The notes beneath the pieces were generated by a model. It did not search any database. It was given only the letters and a program-made list of their open reading frames with translations, and was not told the origin of the DNA. Below are positions 11,961 through 20,034 of a stretch of DNA of 64,000 nt, one piece after another. This DNA comes from Lunularia cruciata (Eukaryota; Streptophyta; Marchantiopsida; Lunulariales; Lunulariaceae): contig OX419758.1 in NCBI GenBank assembly GCA_948567375.1, forward strand, positions 11,909,001 through 11,973,000, given 5' to 3'. The position numbers were made by a program, and so were the translations under genes. How positions within the stretch are numbered: position 1 is the first letter of the stretch; each line of letters begins with the position of its first letter.

Positions 11961-12131
11961 ATGTTCCGCGTCCAATTCTACATTAGGCAGAAGGAGGCTA
12001 TGAGAGCTCACTTGGAGAGAACATTAGGAGAGGAGAGCGCTGAACTTATGTTAGAGAACCAAGATCCATTTGTATACCCTGTAGTTCATTATGATGTCTT
12101 TGAGGTGATTTTGTACATCTTGTACACATGA
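11961..12131 (+). CDS. E1 short ORF a (56 aa), unknown function
   Basis: First ATG after the primer-binding site, 19 bases downstream of it. The product runs MFRVQFYIRQKEAMRAHLER and ends VFEVILYILYT. Its C-terminal half resembles ORF c at 13,256-13,420: both have L..TLG, then E..(D/E)PFV(Y/F)P.V.Y and end in YILY. It is intact in E2 (39,010-39,180) and E3 (58,804-58,974 on minus). I do not recognise the fold. Being so near the start of the transcript it could be a small protein, an upstream ORF that tunes translation, or a first coding exon. Confidence 0.45.
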   Translation: MFRVQFYIRQKEAMRAHLERTLGEESAELMLENQDPFVYPVVHYDVFEVILYILYT

Positions 12132-12755
12132 GAGGAATTGGAGAGATTGTGTGAGGTGGATTGCAGATTTTGGGGATTAAGGTGATTTTGGGCAAAATCT
12201 CAAGTTTGAGATCTGGACTTGAGATTTCTACACATGATAGCTTGGGTTATCTTTCAGTTAGCACACTTGAAATTATTGTGAGAGCTTCTATGCGCACTGG
12301 GCTAGAATTTTTGAAAGTTGATAGGGTAAAGTGCTCCCGCAACTGCATGCTCTCTGGAAAATTGTACAGAGTCTGCCATTTCTTCAATTTTCAGTGAATT
12401 GTCTGGAAAATTTCCAAGAAAACTCAGTGCATTGTATCCTACCTGCTGCCACAAAAATTAGAGAGAGATCATTTTTGCGCAGTGCGTTATGAGTTTTTGA
12501 AGTGAGGGGGGTGGTTTTTAGACCAAATCTGAAATATGGGTGCTGAATAGAAAGGTGTCTAGGCCAAATGGCTCGATGAAAAGATCTAAAATTTTGCAGG
12601 GAGGGACGCCCTCGAGTTGTGATCAAGTGTGGAAAATTTCAGAGGACTGTGACATATTGGTTGGGAGATTTGAGTGACATTGTGAGGAAGGGTCAATTCT
12701 GCAGAGTGGAGATCTCATGCATGAGAAGTTTGAGATCAACAAAAAGCATGTTTGA
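12132..12755 (+). other. E1 leader between ORF a and ORF b
   Basis: About 620 bp without a substantial sense ORF, well conserved in E2 and E3. Typical of a long untranslated leader or an intron in a spliced leader. I could not identify reliable splice sites. Confidence 0.4.
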
Positions 12756-13253
12756 GTGTTTAGATTCATCTTTGGGAACATGGAGGGTCATCAAGAGTGG
12801 AAATTGAGATTATGCAAGGTTCCCCAAGGGTTTGAGGTGATTGTAGGGGTGGATTTGAGGAAAAGAGAGTTTACAATAGAATTTGAAGAGAGTGTTGAGA
12901 GGATCCAAAAACCTACACCACTTGGAGGAAAGAGTGAGTCTAAGTGCTTTCTATGTGGAGAGAAGGGACATAAGGCAAGTTCATGTCCATTAACCTTTGA
13001 GAGCAAGAGATTGAGGGAAAGGAGAGGCTTACTTGACTTGGGTTTGCATGTTGGACCTTCTTCACCAAGATTGGGAGGGAGAAGATCTAAGACCAAGGAG
13101 TTGTGTGAGGTTTGTGGAGTTGAAGGACTTCCAAAAGGACATGAGTGTAGTGGAGTAAAAGCACTTTTGGAAACTTTGGTGAAGGATCTTGGAGAGAGTC
13201 TTAGTACAGCTACAGAAATACTACCACCTTCATCAGCTAGTTCTCAAGATTAG
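12756..13253 (+). CDS. E1 ORF b: accessory protein with CCHC zinc knuckle (165 aa)
   Basis: Basic protein with a zinc knuckle CFLCGEKGHKASSC (C64-C67-H72-C77, spacing CX2CX4HX4C). A second cysteine/histidine cluster CEVCGVEGLPKGHEC (C117, C120, H129, C131) could also bind zinc. The C-terminus is serine-rich. It is a separate ORF from gag-pol, which has its own zinc knuckle, so the element codes for two nucleic-acid-binding zinc proteins. It is intact at 39,805-40,302 in E2 and 57,682-58,179 in E3, indicating coding constraint or very recent copying. The role may be RNA packaging or chaperoning, inferred from the knuckle only. The true start could be later in the frame. Confidence 0.65.
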   Translation: MFRFIFGNMEGHQEWKLRLCKVPQGFEVIVGVDLRKREFTIEFEESVERIQKPTPLGGKSESKCFLCGEKGHKASSCPLTFESKRLRERRGLLDLGLHVGPSSPRLGGRRSKTKELCEVCGVEGLPKGHECSGVKALLETLVKDLGESLSTATEILPPSSASSQD

Positions 13254-13255
13254 TG

Positions 13256-13420
13256 ATGGAGATAATCTTTCAACTTATGGATAAACTATCCATGAGAGTT
13301 AGATTAATATGCACTCTAGGATTTGATGTTGCTATAGAAATCTTGGAGCAACCTGAACCTTTTGTGTTCCCTAGAGTGGATTATTCTCAGATGGTGTTAG
13401 TCATGTATATACTCTATTAG
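13256..13420 (+). CDS. E1 short ORF c (54 aa), paralogue of ORF a
   Basis: Starts at an ATG three bases after the ORF b stop. The product begins MEIIFQLMDKLSMRVRLICT and ends MVLVMYILY. The core TLG...EILEQPEPFVFPRVDY parallels TLG...MLENQDPFVYPVVHY in ORF a, and both end in a hydrophobic YILY tail. The arrangement is a-b-c, with related short ORFs on each side of the zinc-knuckle ORF. It is intact in E2 (40,305-40,469) and E3 (57,515-57,679). Function unknown. Confidence 0.45.
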   Translation: MEIIFQLMDKLSMRVRLICTLGFDVAIEILEQPEPFVFPRVDYSQMVLVMYILY

Positions 13421-13488
13421 TAATAGAGTGAGAGAAAAGAAAAGAGAAAAAAAAAATTAAGAGAAAAGAAAGATAGTGAGGGGTTAAG

Positions 13489-16400
13489 ATGGGGAAACTT
13501 CCGGTTTTCTTTGGCAAGGATGGAGAAGATGTGGAGGCCTTTGTGAGAGACTTCAAGAGAGCTTGCATAGGAAACAATGAGAGGAGGAAGAATGAGTGGG
13601 CCTCATTATTACCAGATTTCTTTGAGGATGCAGCACTTACATGGTATGAGTCAGAATACCAAAAGAGAGAGAGGAGAGAGGGGGAAGAGGAGTCTTGGGA
13701 GACTTTGACTTCAGCACTCATTGAGAACTTTCTTCCTGATGAGAGTTATGAGAGATTGATGAGTGAGGTTACATTTCTCAAGCAAGGAGATGGAGAGAAA
13801 GTGAGGGTCTATGTGGAAAGAGTGGAAAAGTTGGAGTCCAGATTTCGCATAGTGTTGAGGAAGGGTGGGGATGATGTGGAGACTACAATGATTGGCATAG
13901 GGGCCATGCTCACCAAGAATTTTGTGGGAGGATTGAGACCACAAATTAGAAGCAAGGTGAGATATGAGAAACCTTCTTCCAAGGTTGAAGCTATCAAGAT
14001 CGCAATTCGTATGGAGGAGAGTTTGGAAGGGGATGAGAGTGATTTGGTGGTGAAGGAGGTTGTGCATCCTCCTCAAGGCTACAAGTATGGTGGAACTTCT
14101 GATACTTTGGTGACAAGGGTTGCACCACAAGTAGTAGTTGCTCCAATTCTTGCACCTCCACCAAAAGATCCACTCCAAACCATCACAGAACAACTTGCGG
14201 ATCTCAAGATCAATGTGGTGCAACTATGGGAGAAGAGAGAGGTGGATCAGAATGTAGGGAGAGGACCTAGGAGTTATGGAAACTATCCATATAGAGGAGG
14301 CCAACCAGCCAACAATTTCAATGATAGAAATTGTTTTGGTTGTGGAGGAAGAGGCCATATCCAAAGGAATTGCCCAAATTCCACTTACCATGGAGGAAGG
14401 GGTTATGAGGGAGCCAATAGAGGGAAAGAGGGAGGTAGTGAAACCCAAGTGGCTCCTAATCCCAACAAAGGTAAGGAGATAGCATCCATAGATGTGGTTG
14501 AGAGCAAGTATGAGAAGGGAGAGTGCTCAAACTCCAAGGGTCTTAATTTGGAGCTTTTGGCACAAGAGAAGAAGAGAGCTCGTTTTGCAGAGGATGTTCA
14601 CTCTTCTCAAGGATTTACTTCAAGCAAGGATACTCCTATGTCTACTAGGAGCACTCGCACCTCAACACCATCAACAACAAAGACTCCAAGGAAGAAGTTG
14701 GGGATGGAGGACTTCTTGATCTCAAAGCAACAATGGAACTACAATGTGTTGGAGGATGTTGGTAGTCACAAGGCTAACATCACAGTGGGCCAATTAATTG
14801 CTTTGAACCCTACCTTGAGAAAGGAGCTTAGAGGTGGTTTGAGTTCTACAAGGAGCAAAAAGAAGAAGAAGGCAAAAGTTCCAGTATCAATGGGGGTGGT
14901 GGATGCCAAGCCAGCACCATGGGAGGCTTGTGAATATGCCTCCAAGATTGATGTGAGAGTGAATGGTCACAACATCAAGGATGCATTGGTTGATGGAGGA
15001 TCAGCAGTGAATGCCATGTCAGAAAGGTTGATGAAGAAGTTGGGTATGATACCCTCAAGACCTTCAACATTTGTGGTGAGCATGGCAAACAAGCAACAAG
15101 TTCGACCAGTAGGGGTGATGGATAAGGTGGTAGTTTCAGTTATGGGAGTTCAAAATCTCATGACTTTCCAAGTCTTGAAGGATTCAAGCTATGACTTACT
15201 TCTTGGGAGGCCATGGTTGAGAGCAGCACGCACAACTGATCAATGGCACAAAGGGTACTTGAGGATTGGGCCATCAAACCATAGAGTCACTGTTCCTGTG
15301 ACTAACACCACCAACACTTCACATTCAGATACCCCATCTTCTAATTATTGGGAATCAGATTCTGAAGAAGGAGCTTCAGGTGTGGACACAAGCATGGAAG
15401 AGGAGACTTCCACGGAGGAAGATGAATCTGAATCTGATTCAGATGTGTATCCCTTGTGTGCTATGGATTTTGCACCTAAGCCAGAGGTTTTGAAGGACCC
15501 AGATAAATCACCATTGACACTTGAGGAGGTAGAGAGAAGGTTATCTACCCTCAAGTATGGCCCAAATGTTACCAAGGAGGAGAAGGTGAGATTTGAGGAG
15601 ATTTTCCGCAAGTTCATCCATGTGTTTGCTTTTAGTTACAAGGATTTGAAGGAAGTCACCTTGGAGGAGCACAAGATAGAGGTGGAGTCACATGCAAGAC
15701 CAATCCGCCAAAAGCAACGTCGCATTAGCCCACCAATATCTTTGGTTGTGAAGGAGGAGATTGATAAGCTCAAGGAGGCTGGATTTATCTTTGAGGTGGA
15801 GAATTCAGAATGGGTGTCTCCAATTGTCATTGTGAAGAAAAAGAATGGCAAGCTTCGGGTATGTGTGGATTACAAGAAGCTCAATGCTGTTACCAAGAAG
15901 GACTACTACCCATTGCCATTCATTGATGAGATCTTGGAGGAGGTTGCAGGTCATGAGAGGTACAGTTTTGGAGATGGTTATAGTGGATATAACCAAATCA
16001 AGATTGCACCAGAGCATCAACAACTCACCACATTCACCACACCTTGGGGAACTTACGCTTTCAAGGTCATGCCTTTTGGGCTTTGCAATGCTCCAGCCAC
16101 ATTCCAACGGTTCATGAACAAGGTATTTGAACCTTTCATTGGGAAATTTGTGAGAGATTTCATTGATGACTTTTGTGTCTATGGGAGCAAGGAGGAGCAC
16201 TTTGAGCACCTAATCAAAGTCTTGCAACGCTTGGATGAGGCAAATGCATCACTCAACCCAGAGAAGTGCATTTTTGGATGTGAAGAAGGTCTACTTTTGG
16301 GGCACATCATCTCCAAGGATGGAATAGCAGTTGATCCTGAGAAGGTGAGGAAAATCTCAGACCTTCCATTCCCTTCAAGCTTGACAAAGTTACGCCAATT

Positions 16401-18315
16401 CTTGGGAATGGTTGGGTACTATAGGAGGTTCATCTTCTCATTTTCCAACAAGGCTTATGCATTGACCATCTACATGAAGAAGGGTGTAGATTACATGGTG
16501 ATTTTGGAAGACAAGGAGGCTCTCAAAGCTTTTGAGGAGCTCAAGCAATCCCTTGTTGTAGCTCCAATTCTTGCTAAACCTGATTGGAGTAAGCCTTTCA
16601 TCCTCTACACTGATGCTTCTAATGTAGCTATAGGATGCACTCTTAGTCAATTAGACCAAGATGGGCATGATCATCCAATAGCTTATGCTAGTAGGCAGAT
16701 GGTTTCAGCAGAGAAGAACTACTCTGTCACAGAGAGAGAAGGGTTGGCAGTGATCTTTGGTCTCAAGAAGTTTAGACACTACTTGATTGGAGGGAAAGCC
16801 ACAATTGTCACGGATCACAAGGCTTTGAAGTACATCTTCAACAAGCCTAATGTTGAAGGGAGACTAGCAAGGTGGATGATACTCTTGTCTGAGTATGACT
16901 ACACAATTGAGGATAGGCCAGGAAAGAAACATGCAAATGCTGATTTGTTATCTAGAGCCTATGATCATGATGGAGATGAGCCAGTAGATGATTCCTTCCC
17001 GGATGAGGAGCTCATGACAATCTCAGTCACTCAAGAGATTCCAATGGAGTACAAGGAGATTGTGGATTTTGTGACAAGAGGTAACTATCCAGAAGGGATG
17101 CATGCTAGGGAGAGGAAGGCCCTTGCAGCAAGATCTAGACCTTACACAATGGTGGAGGATATTCTTTTTCACCAAGGAGCAGATGGTCTACTTCGAAGAG
17201 CAGTGGGTAAGGAAGAGTCTATCCTACTCATAAAGGAGTTTCATGAAGGTTTAGTATGTGGAGGACACTTTGCAGGAAAGGTGACTGCTTTCAAGATTCT
17301 AGATGCAGGTTATCATTGGAGAGGGATTTTCAAGGATTGTCTTGATTATTGCAAAACTTGTCATGTTTGTCAAGCTTTTGCTAGAAAGTCTACATCCACT
17401 CCACCACTTAGATCAATTCCATTGCTAGGACCTTTTGAGAAGTGGGGAATTGATTTTGTAGGACCTCTCAATAGAACCCCAAGGAACAATCGGTACATTG
17501 TGGTAGTTACTGATTACCTTACCAAGTGGGTTGAGGCTAGACCATTGAGGGACAAGAATGAAGATGAAGTGGGTAGATTTCTTTATGAACGCATTATCAC
17601 TAGGTTTGGATGCCCTTTGGAGTTGGTTTCTGATAGAGGAGGAGAGTTTACAGGAAGCATTACTACAGCCATGCTACGACATTTCTCTATCACACATAGA
17701 GTAACTACATCCTATAAGCCAAATTCCAATGGCTTGGCAGAGAGAACCAATCAGACCTTGTGCATGATGTTGGCCAAAGATGCAGAAATGGAGGGGGCTA
17801 AACATCATTGGGACAAGAGGATTCATGCAGTTTTGTGGGAGTATAGGACAACCATGAAGACTTCCACTGGATATTCTCCATTCCAATTGGTGTATGGTAT
17901 TGAGTCTACCTTACCTATTCACTTTGATCTTCCTACCTTCCAAAGCATTCATAGAAGATTGAAGAAAGCACAAGGAAGTGATGCAGGGAAGTCAAGGAAG
18001 GATCAACTCATGGAGTTGGAAGAGGCAAGAGCAGTTGCTATGGTTCGAGTGGAGCAAGCCCAAAGGAAACAAAAGGAGAGCTATGACAAGAGGCAAGGCA
18101 AGAAGAAGGTGGAGCCTTTCAAAGAAGGTGATTGGGTAATGTTGTTTGATTCCATTCGATTCAAGAGAGTGCAAAAGAAGTTTTTGCCTAAGTACTTTGG
18201 ACCTTTCATAGTAGAGAAGGTGTGGGGCAATTACACCTATGATCTCAAGGAGTTGGGAGGAAGACACTTTGATAGGATTAACCATGATAAGTTGAAGATG
18301 TACCATAGAAGGTAG
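13489..18315 (+). CDS. gag-pol: E1 gag-pol polyprotein (1,608 aa)
   Basis: One uninterrupted frame encodes the whole retrotransposition machinery. The gag domain occupies about residues 1-250. The zinc knuckle CFGCGGRGHIQRNC begins near 282. The retropepsin has active aspartate 502 in the variant ALVDGGS rather than the usual D[S/T]G. RT spans about 740-960 with the catalytic FIDD at 891-894. RNase H begins FILYTDAS with D1042. The integrase HHCC finger starts near H1252. Its catalytic triad is D1322 (GIDFVGP), D1382 (VSDRGGEF) and E1418 (LAERTNQ), giving the DX35E spacing. An acidic Ser/Glu-rich linker lies near 620-660. No frameshift separates gag from pol, so the ratio must be set by processing or another means. 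All catalytic residues are present. Confidence 0.95.
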   Translation: MGKLPVFFGKDGEDVEAFVRDFKRACIGNNERRKNEWASLLPDFFEDAALTWYESEYQKRERREGEEESWETLTSALIENFLPDESYERLMSEVTFLKQGDGEKVRVYVERVEKLESRFRIVLRKGGDDVETTMIGIGAMLTKNFVGGLRPQIRSKVRYEKPSSKVEAIKIAIRMEESLEGDESDLVVKEVVHPPQGYKYGGTSDTLVTRVAPQVVVAPILAPPPKDPLQTITEQLADLKINVVQLWEKREVDQNVGRGPRSYGNYPYRGGQPANNFNDRNCFGCGGRGHIQRNCPNSTYHGGRGYEGANRGKEGGSETQVAPNPNKGKEIASIDVVESKYEKGECSNSKGLNLELLAQEKKRARFAEDVHSSQGFTSSKDTPMSTRSTRTSTPSTTKTPRKKLGMEDFLISKQQWNYNVLEDVGSHKANITVGQLIALNPTLRKELRGGLSSTRSKKKKKAKVPVSMGVVDAKPAPWEACEYASKIDVRVNGHNIKDALVDGGSAVNAMSERLMKKLGMIPSRPSTFVVSMANKQQVRPVGVMDKVVVSVMGVQNLMTFQVLKDSSYDLLLGRPWLRAARTTDQWHKGYLRIGPSNHRVTVPVTNTTNTSHSDTPSSNYWESDSEEGASGVDTSMEEETSTEEDESESDSDVYPLCAMDFAPKPEVLKDPDKSPLTLEEVERRLSTLKYGPNVTKEEKVRFEEIFRKFIHVFAFSYKDLKEVTLEEHKIEVESHARPIRQKQRRISPPISLVVKEEIDKLKEAGFIFEVENSEWVSPIVIVKKKNGKLRVCVDYKKLNAVTKKDYYPLPFIDEILEEVAGHERYSFGDGYSGYNQIKIAPEHQQLTTFTTPWGTYAFKVMPFGLCNAPATFQRFMNKVFEPFIGKFVRDFIDDFCVYGSKEEHFEHLIKVLQRLDEANASLNPEKCIFGCEEGLLLGHIISKDGIAVDPEKVRKISDLPFPSSLTKLRQFLGMVGYYRRFIFSFSNKAYALTIYMKKGVDYMVILEDKEALKAFEELKQSLVVAPILAKPDWSKPFILYTDASNVAIGCTLSQLDQDGHDHPIAYASRQMVSAEKNYSVTEREGLAVIFGLKKFRHYLIGGKATIVTDHKALKYIFNKPNVEGRLARWMILLSEYDYTIEDRPGKKHANADLLSRAYDHDGDEPVDDSFPDEELMTISVTQEIPMEYKEIVDFVTRGNYPEGMHARERKALAARSRPYTMVEDILFHQGADGLLRRAVGKEESILLIKEFHEGLVCGGHFAGKVTAFKILDAGYHWRGIFKDCLDYCKTCHVCQAFARKSTSTPPLRSIPLLGPFEKWGIDFVGPLNRTPRNNRYIVVVTDYLTKWVEARPLRDKNEDEVGRFLYERIITRFGCPLELVSDRGGEFTGSITTAMLRHFSITHRVTTSYKPNSNGLAERTNQTLCMMLAKDAEMEGAKHHWDKRIHAVLWEYRTTMKTSTGYSPFQLVYGIESTLPIHFDLPTFQSIHRRLKKAQGSDAGKSRKDQLMELEEARAVAMVRVEQAQRKQKESYDKRQGKKKVEPFKEGDWVMLFDSIRFKRVQKKFLPKYFGPFIVEKVWGNYTYDLKELGGRHFDRINHDKLKMYHRR

Positions 18316-18322
18316 AGAGACC

Positions 18323-18363
18323 TTCACTTTGAGGACAAAGTGAAAACTTAGTCCGGGGGTAAA
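18323..18363 (+). other. Stem-loop and polypurine tract before the 3' LTR
   Basis: Between the gag-pol stop and the LTR, TTCACTTTG (18,323-18,331) and CAAAGTGAA (18,336-18,344) form a perfect 9-bp hairpin with an AGGA loop. The tract GGGGGTAAA then abuts the LTR and would prime plus-strand DNA. Hairpin and tract are both kept in E2, E3 and the truncated copy near 48,908-48,950. Confidence 0.65.
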
Positions 18364-19042
18364 TGTAACACCCATTTGTGCATGTGTGTGGTATTGTGAT
18401 ATTTAGCTTGGTATTACAAGTACTTAAGAGATATTATTTATATAGAGATAAACGATGGTTCTATATTAGTCATGGTTAGCTAAAGTTAGTCATAGCTAAG
18501 ATAGATGGGACCTTACTTTAGAGGAAGTAGAAAAGATGAGCACCACTATTTTGGATTTTAGTGTATTGACTTGGTATTATTCCTAGGTGTTTGGCTTTGG
18601 GGAAAGAGTTGAGAACTCTTGGGCCCGCAAGCCTTTTTGTTTTGGATTCTTCTTTAGTCCAAGGATAGCCCATGTGAAGGAATCCTTGCTTTAGTGGTTG
18701 GGTCAAGATAAGGGGAATATGCCCATGTGAATGGATATTCCTTTCTACTTTTTGACTTTACTTGACTTTTAGTCTAGTAACTTGAGTTACTACGGTAATT
18801 AGTAACTTTGGTACGTAACTATTTCACAAGTATATAAACAAGGAGTGAGGAGGTACTCATCATCCTTTCATTTGCAACTATCTCTCTCTCATTGAGTTCT
18901 CTAGTGAGCAATGTCTTGAGTCTTGGAGTGTTAGCCTTGGAGGAGTATGATGGAGTTGGGGTTCCTTGCCTTCTTAGTCCATGGTGCGCTACCATAATAG
19001 CCATCAGAGGTTCATCCTGAGTGAGAGACAGGCCGGCTCACA
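18364..19042 (+). repeat. E1 3' LTR
   Basis: 679 bp, nearly identical to the 5' LTR. It is followed by GGTC, matching the four bases before the 5' LTR. Confidence 0.95.
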
Positions 19043-19570
19043 GGTCACATCAATGACTGATGCTTTGACCTACACCCAGAGTTACAAAGTGGTAGAGCTA
19101 CTATGGCAGGTAGTAGGGTTGCTCTAGATCATGGAGGACAATGTGATAGAGGTGGTGGTAGAGGATCCACACCTAGTAGGGGTGTAGTACCAACCCTTAA
19201 TAACCAACCCTTCAAATATAGTCATGGCTACTTGCATTGAGCACTTGGAGTAGAGATAAGCTAGCATGGCCATAGCTTAGAGGAGATTAGATTTGAGTGC
19301 TACAGCTTCTACTTCATACGTTGGGTGGTAGAAACGTCTTGGATTTCATGTGCGGAGTAGAATAGGTGGATGCATCTACCATAGTGACTTAGAGTGCAAT
19401 ACGTGCTTTAAGTCTATAAAGCCTAGAGGAGCATCGGTGGAATTGGACCCACAGAGAGGAGAGGCTAGTAGAAAGGTTAGGCTTCCCTAGTCTTTTAAAC
19501 TCTCTATGGCACTATAGACAACATCCATGACTCCTAGACATCCTAGTGCATGTGTGGTAGGTAGTGATGT
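19043..19570 (+). other. E5 internal segment between E1 and E4
   Basis: Continuation of the interrupted E5 element. It carries a short stretch rich in GGTGGTGG codons near 19,150 that would encode glycine/arginine-type residues, as is common near gag nucleocapsids. Frames are broken and no zinc knuckle is certain. It ends with GATGT, the target duplicated by E4. Confidence 0.3.
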
Positions 19571-19982
19571 TATAAAAGACCGAAACCGAGGAGAGAAATA
19601 GGAGAATGGAAACTCACATTGGGACACTTGAATGAGGGAAAACTCCGAATGCCTAGCATGAGCTTTGGCTTGGGTATTTATAGGTAGCATACAAGGCCCT
19701 TAAGAAGCTTCTCAAGAAGCTTCCTCAAGCCGCTTTCTTAGAGTGCAAGCCAAGTTAACTAGGAAGCTTCTCAAGAAGCTTCCTTCTAGAAGCCGCCTAC
19801 TTGGCGTGCAAGCTAAGCTAGTTGGAAGCTTCTAGAAGCTACTTACTTAAGGTGCAAGCTAAGCTAACCGGGAAGCTTCCCAAGAAGCTTCCTATATACT
19901 TTTGGAATATTCTAGGCTAATTTGTCTTATGTGCTACTTCGTGAGCCTAACTGACTTCGTCGCTAAACTCCATATTGTTACA
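19571..19982 (-). repeat. E4 3' LTR
   Basis: 412 bp. On the minus strand it starts TGTAACAATATGGAG and ends TTTTATA, where the last bases have changed from the TTTTACA seen in the other LTR. Confidence 0.9.
19704..19912 (-). promoter_or_regulatory. Heat-shock-element-like array in the E4 3' LTR
   Basis: Seven perfect GAAGCTTC motifs (19,704, 19,716, 19,763, 19,775, 19,825, 19,872 and 19,884) plus GAATATTC at 19,905 and TTCTAGAA at 19,785. These are GAAnnTTC/TTCnnGAA units, the core of heat-shock elements. A TATAAATA box in minus orientation lies at 19,675-19,682, so the array is upstream of the promoter in U3. Confidence 0.6.
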
Positions 19983-20034
19983 TATTCCCCTGCCGCTAGT
20001 TGGTGATGTCCTCATCGCCAGTGAAGCTTCGAAC

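Larger units (their letters stand above)
11241..19042 (+). mobile_element. E1: intact Ty3/gypsy retrotransposon (7,802 bp)
   Basis: Complete element with 679-bp LTRs starting TGTAACACCC and ending GGCTCACA. The two LTRs differ at only two positions that I found (near 11,327/18,450 and 11,442/18,565), so insertion was recent. GGTC flanks it on both sides (11,237-11,240 and 19,043-19,046). It carries a tRNA-Glu primer site, three short ORFs, one 1,608-codon gag-pol ORF and a purine-rich tract. RT motifs such as GDGYSGYNQI and MPFGLCNAPATFQRFM place it near the non-chromovirus Tat/Athila-like branch. There is no chromodomain. It sits inside the older element E5. Confidence 0.95.

Noticed and set aside
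12756-13253. ORF b as a captured host gene
   Set aside because: No intron trace or recognisable host family. A retroelement nucleocapsid-like origin is as likely, so no such claim is made.
13711-14223. Minus-strand open frame of 170 codons within E1 gag, repeated in E2 and E3
   Set aside because: It is the antisense shadow of gag-pol. The sense frame has all the domains and the antisense one has none.
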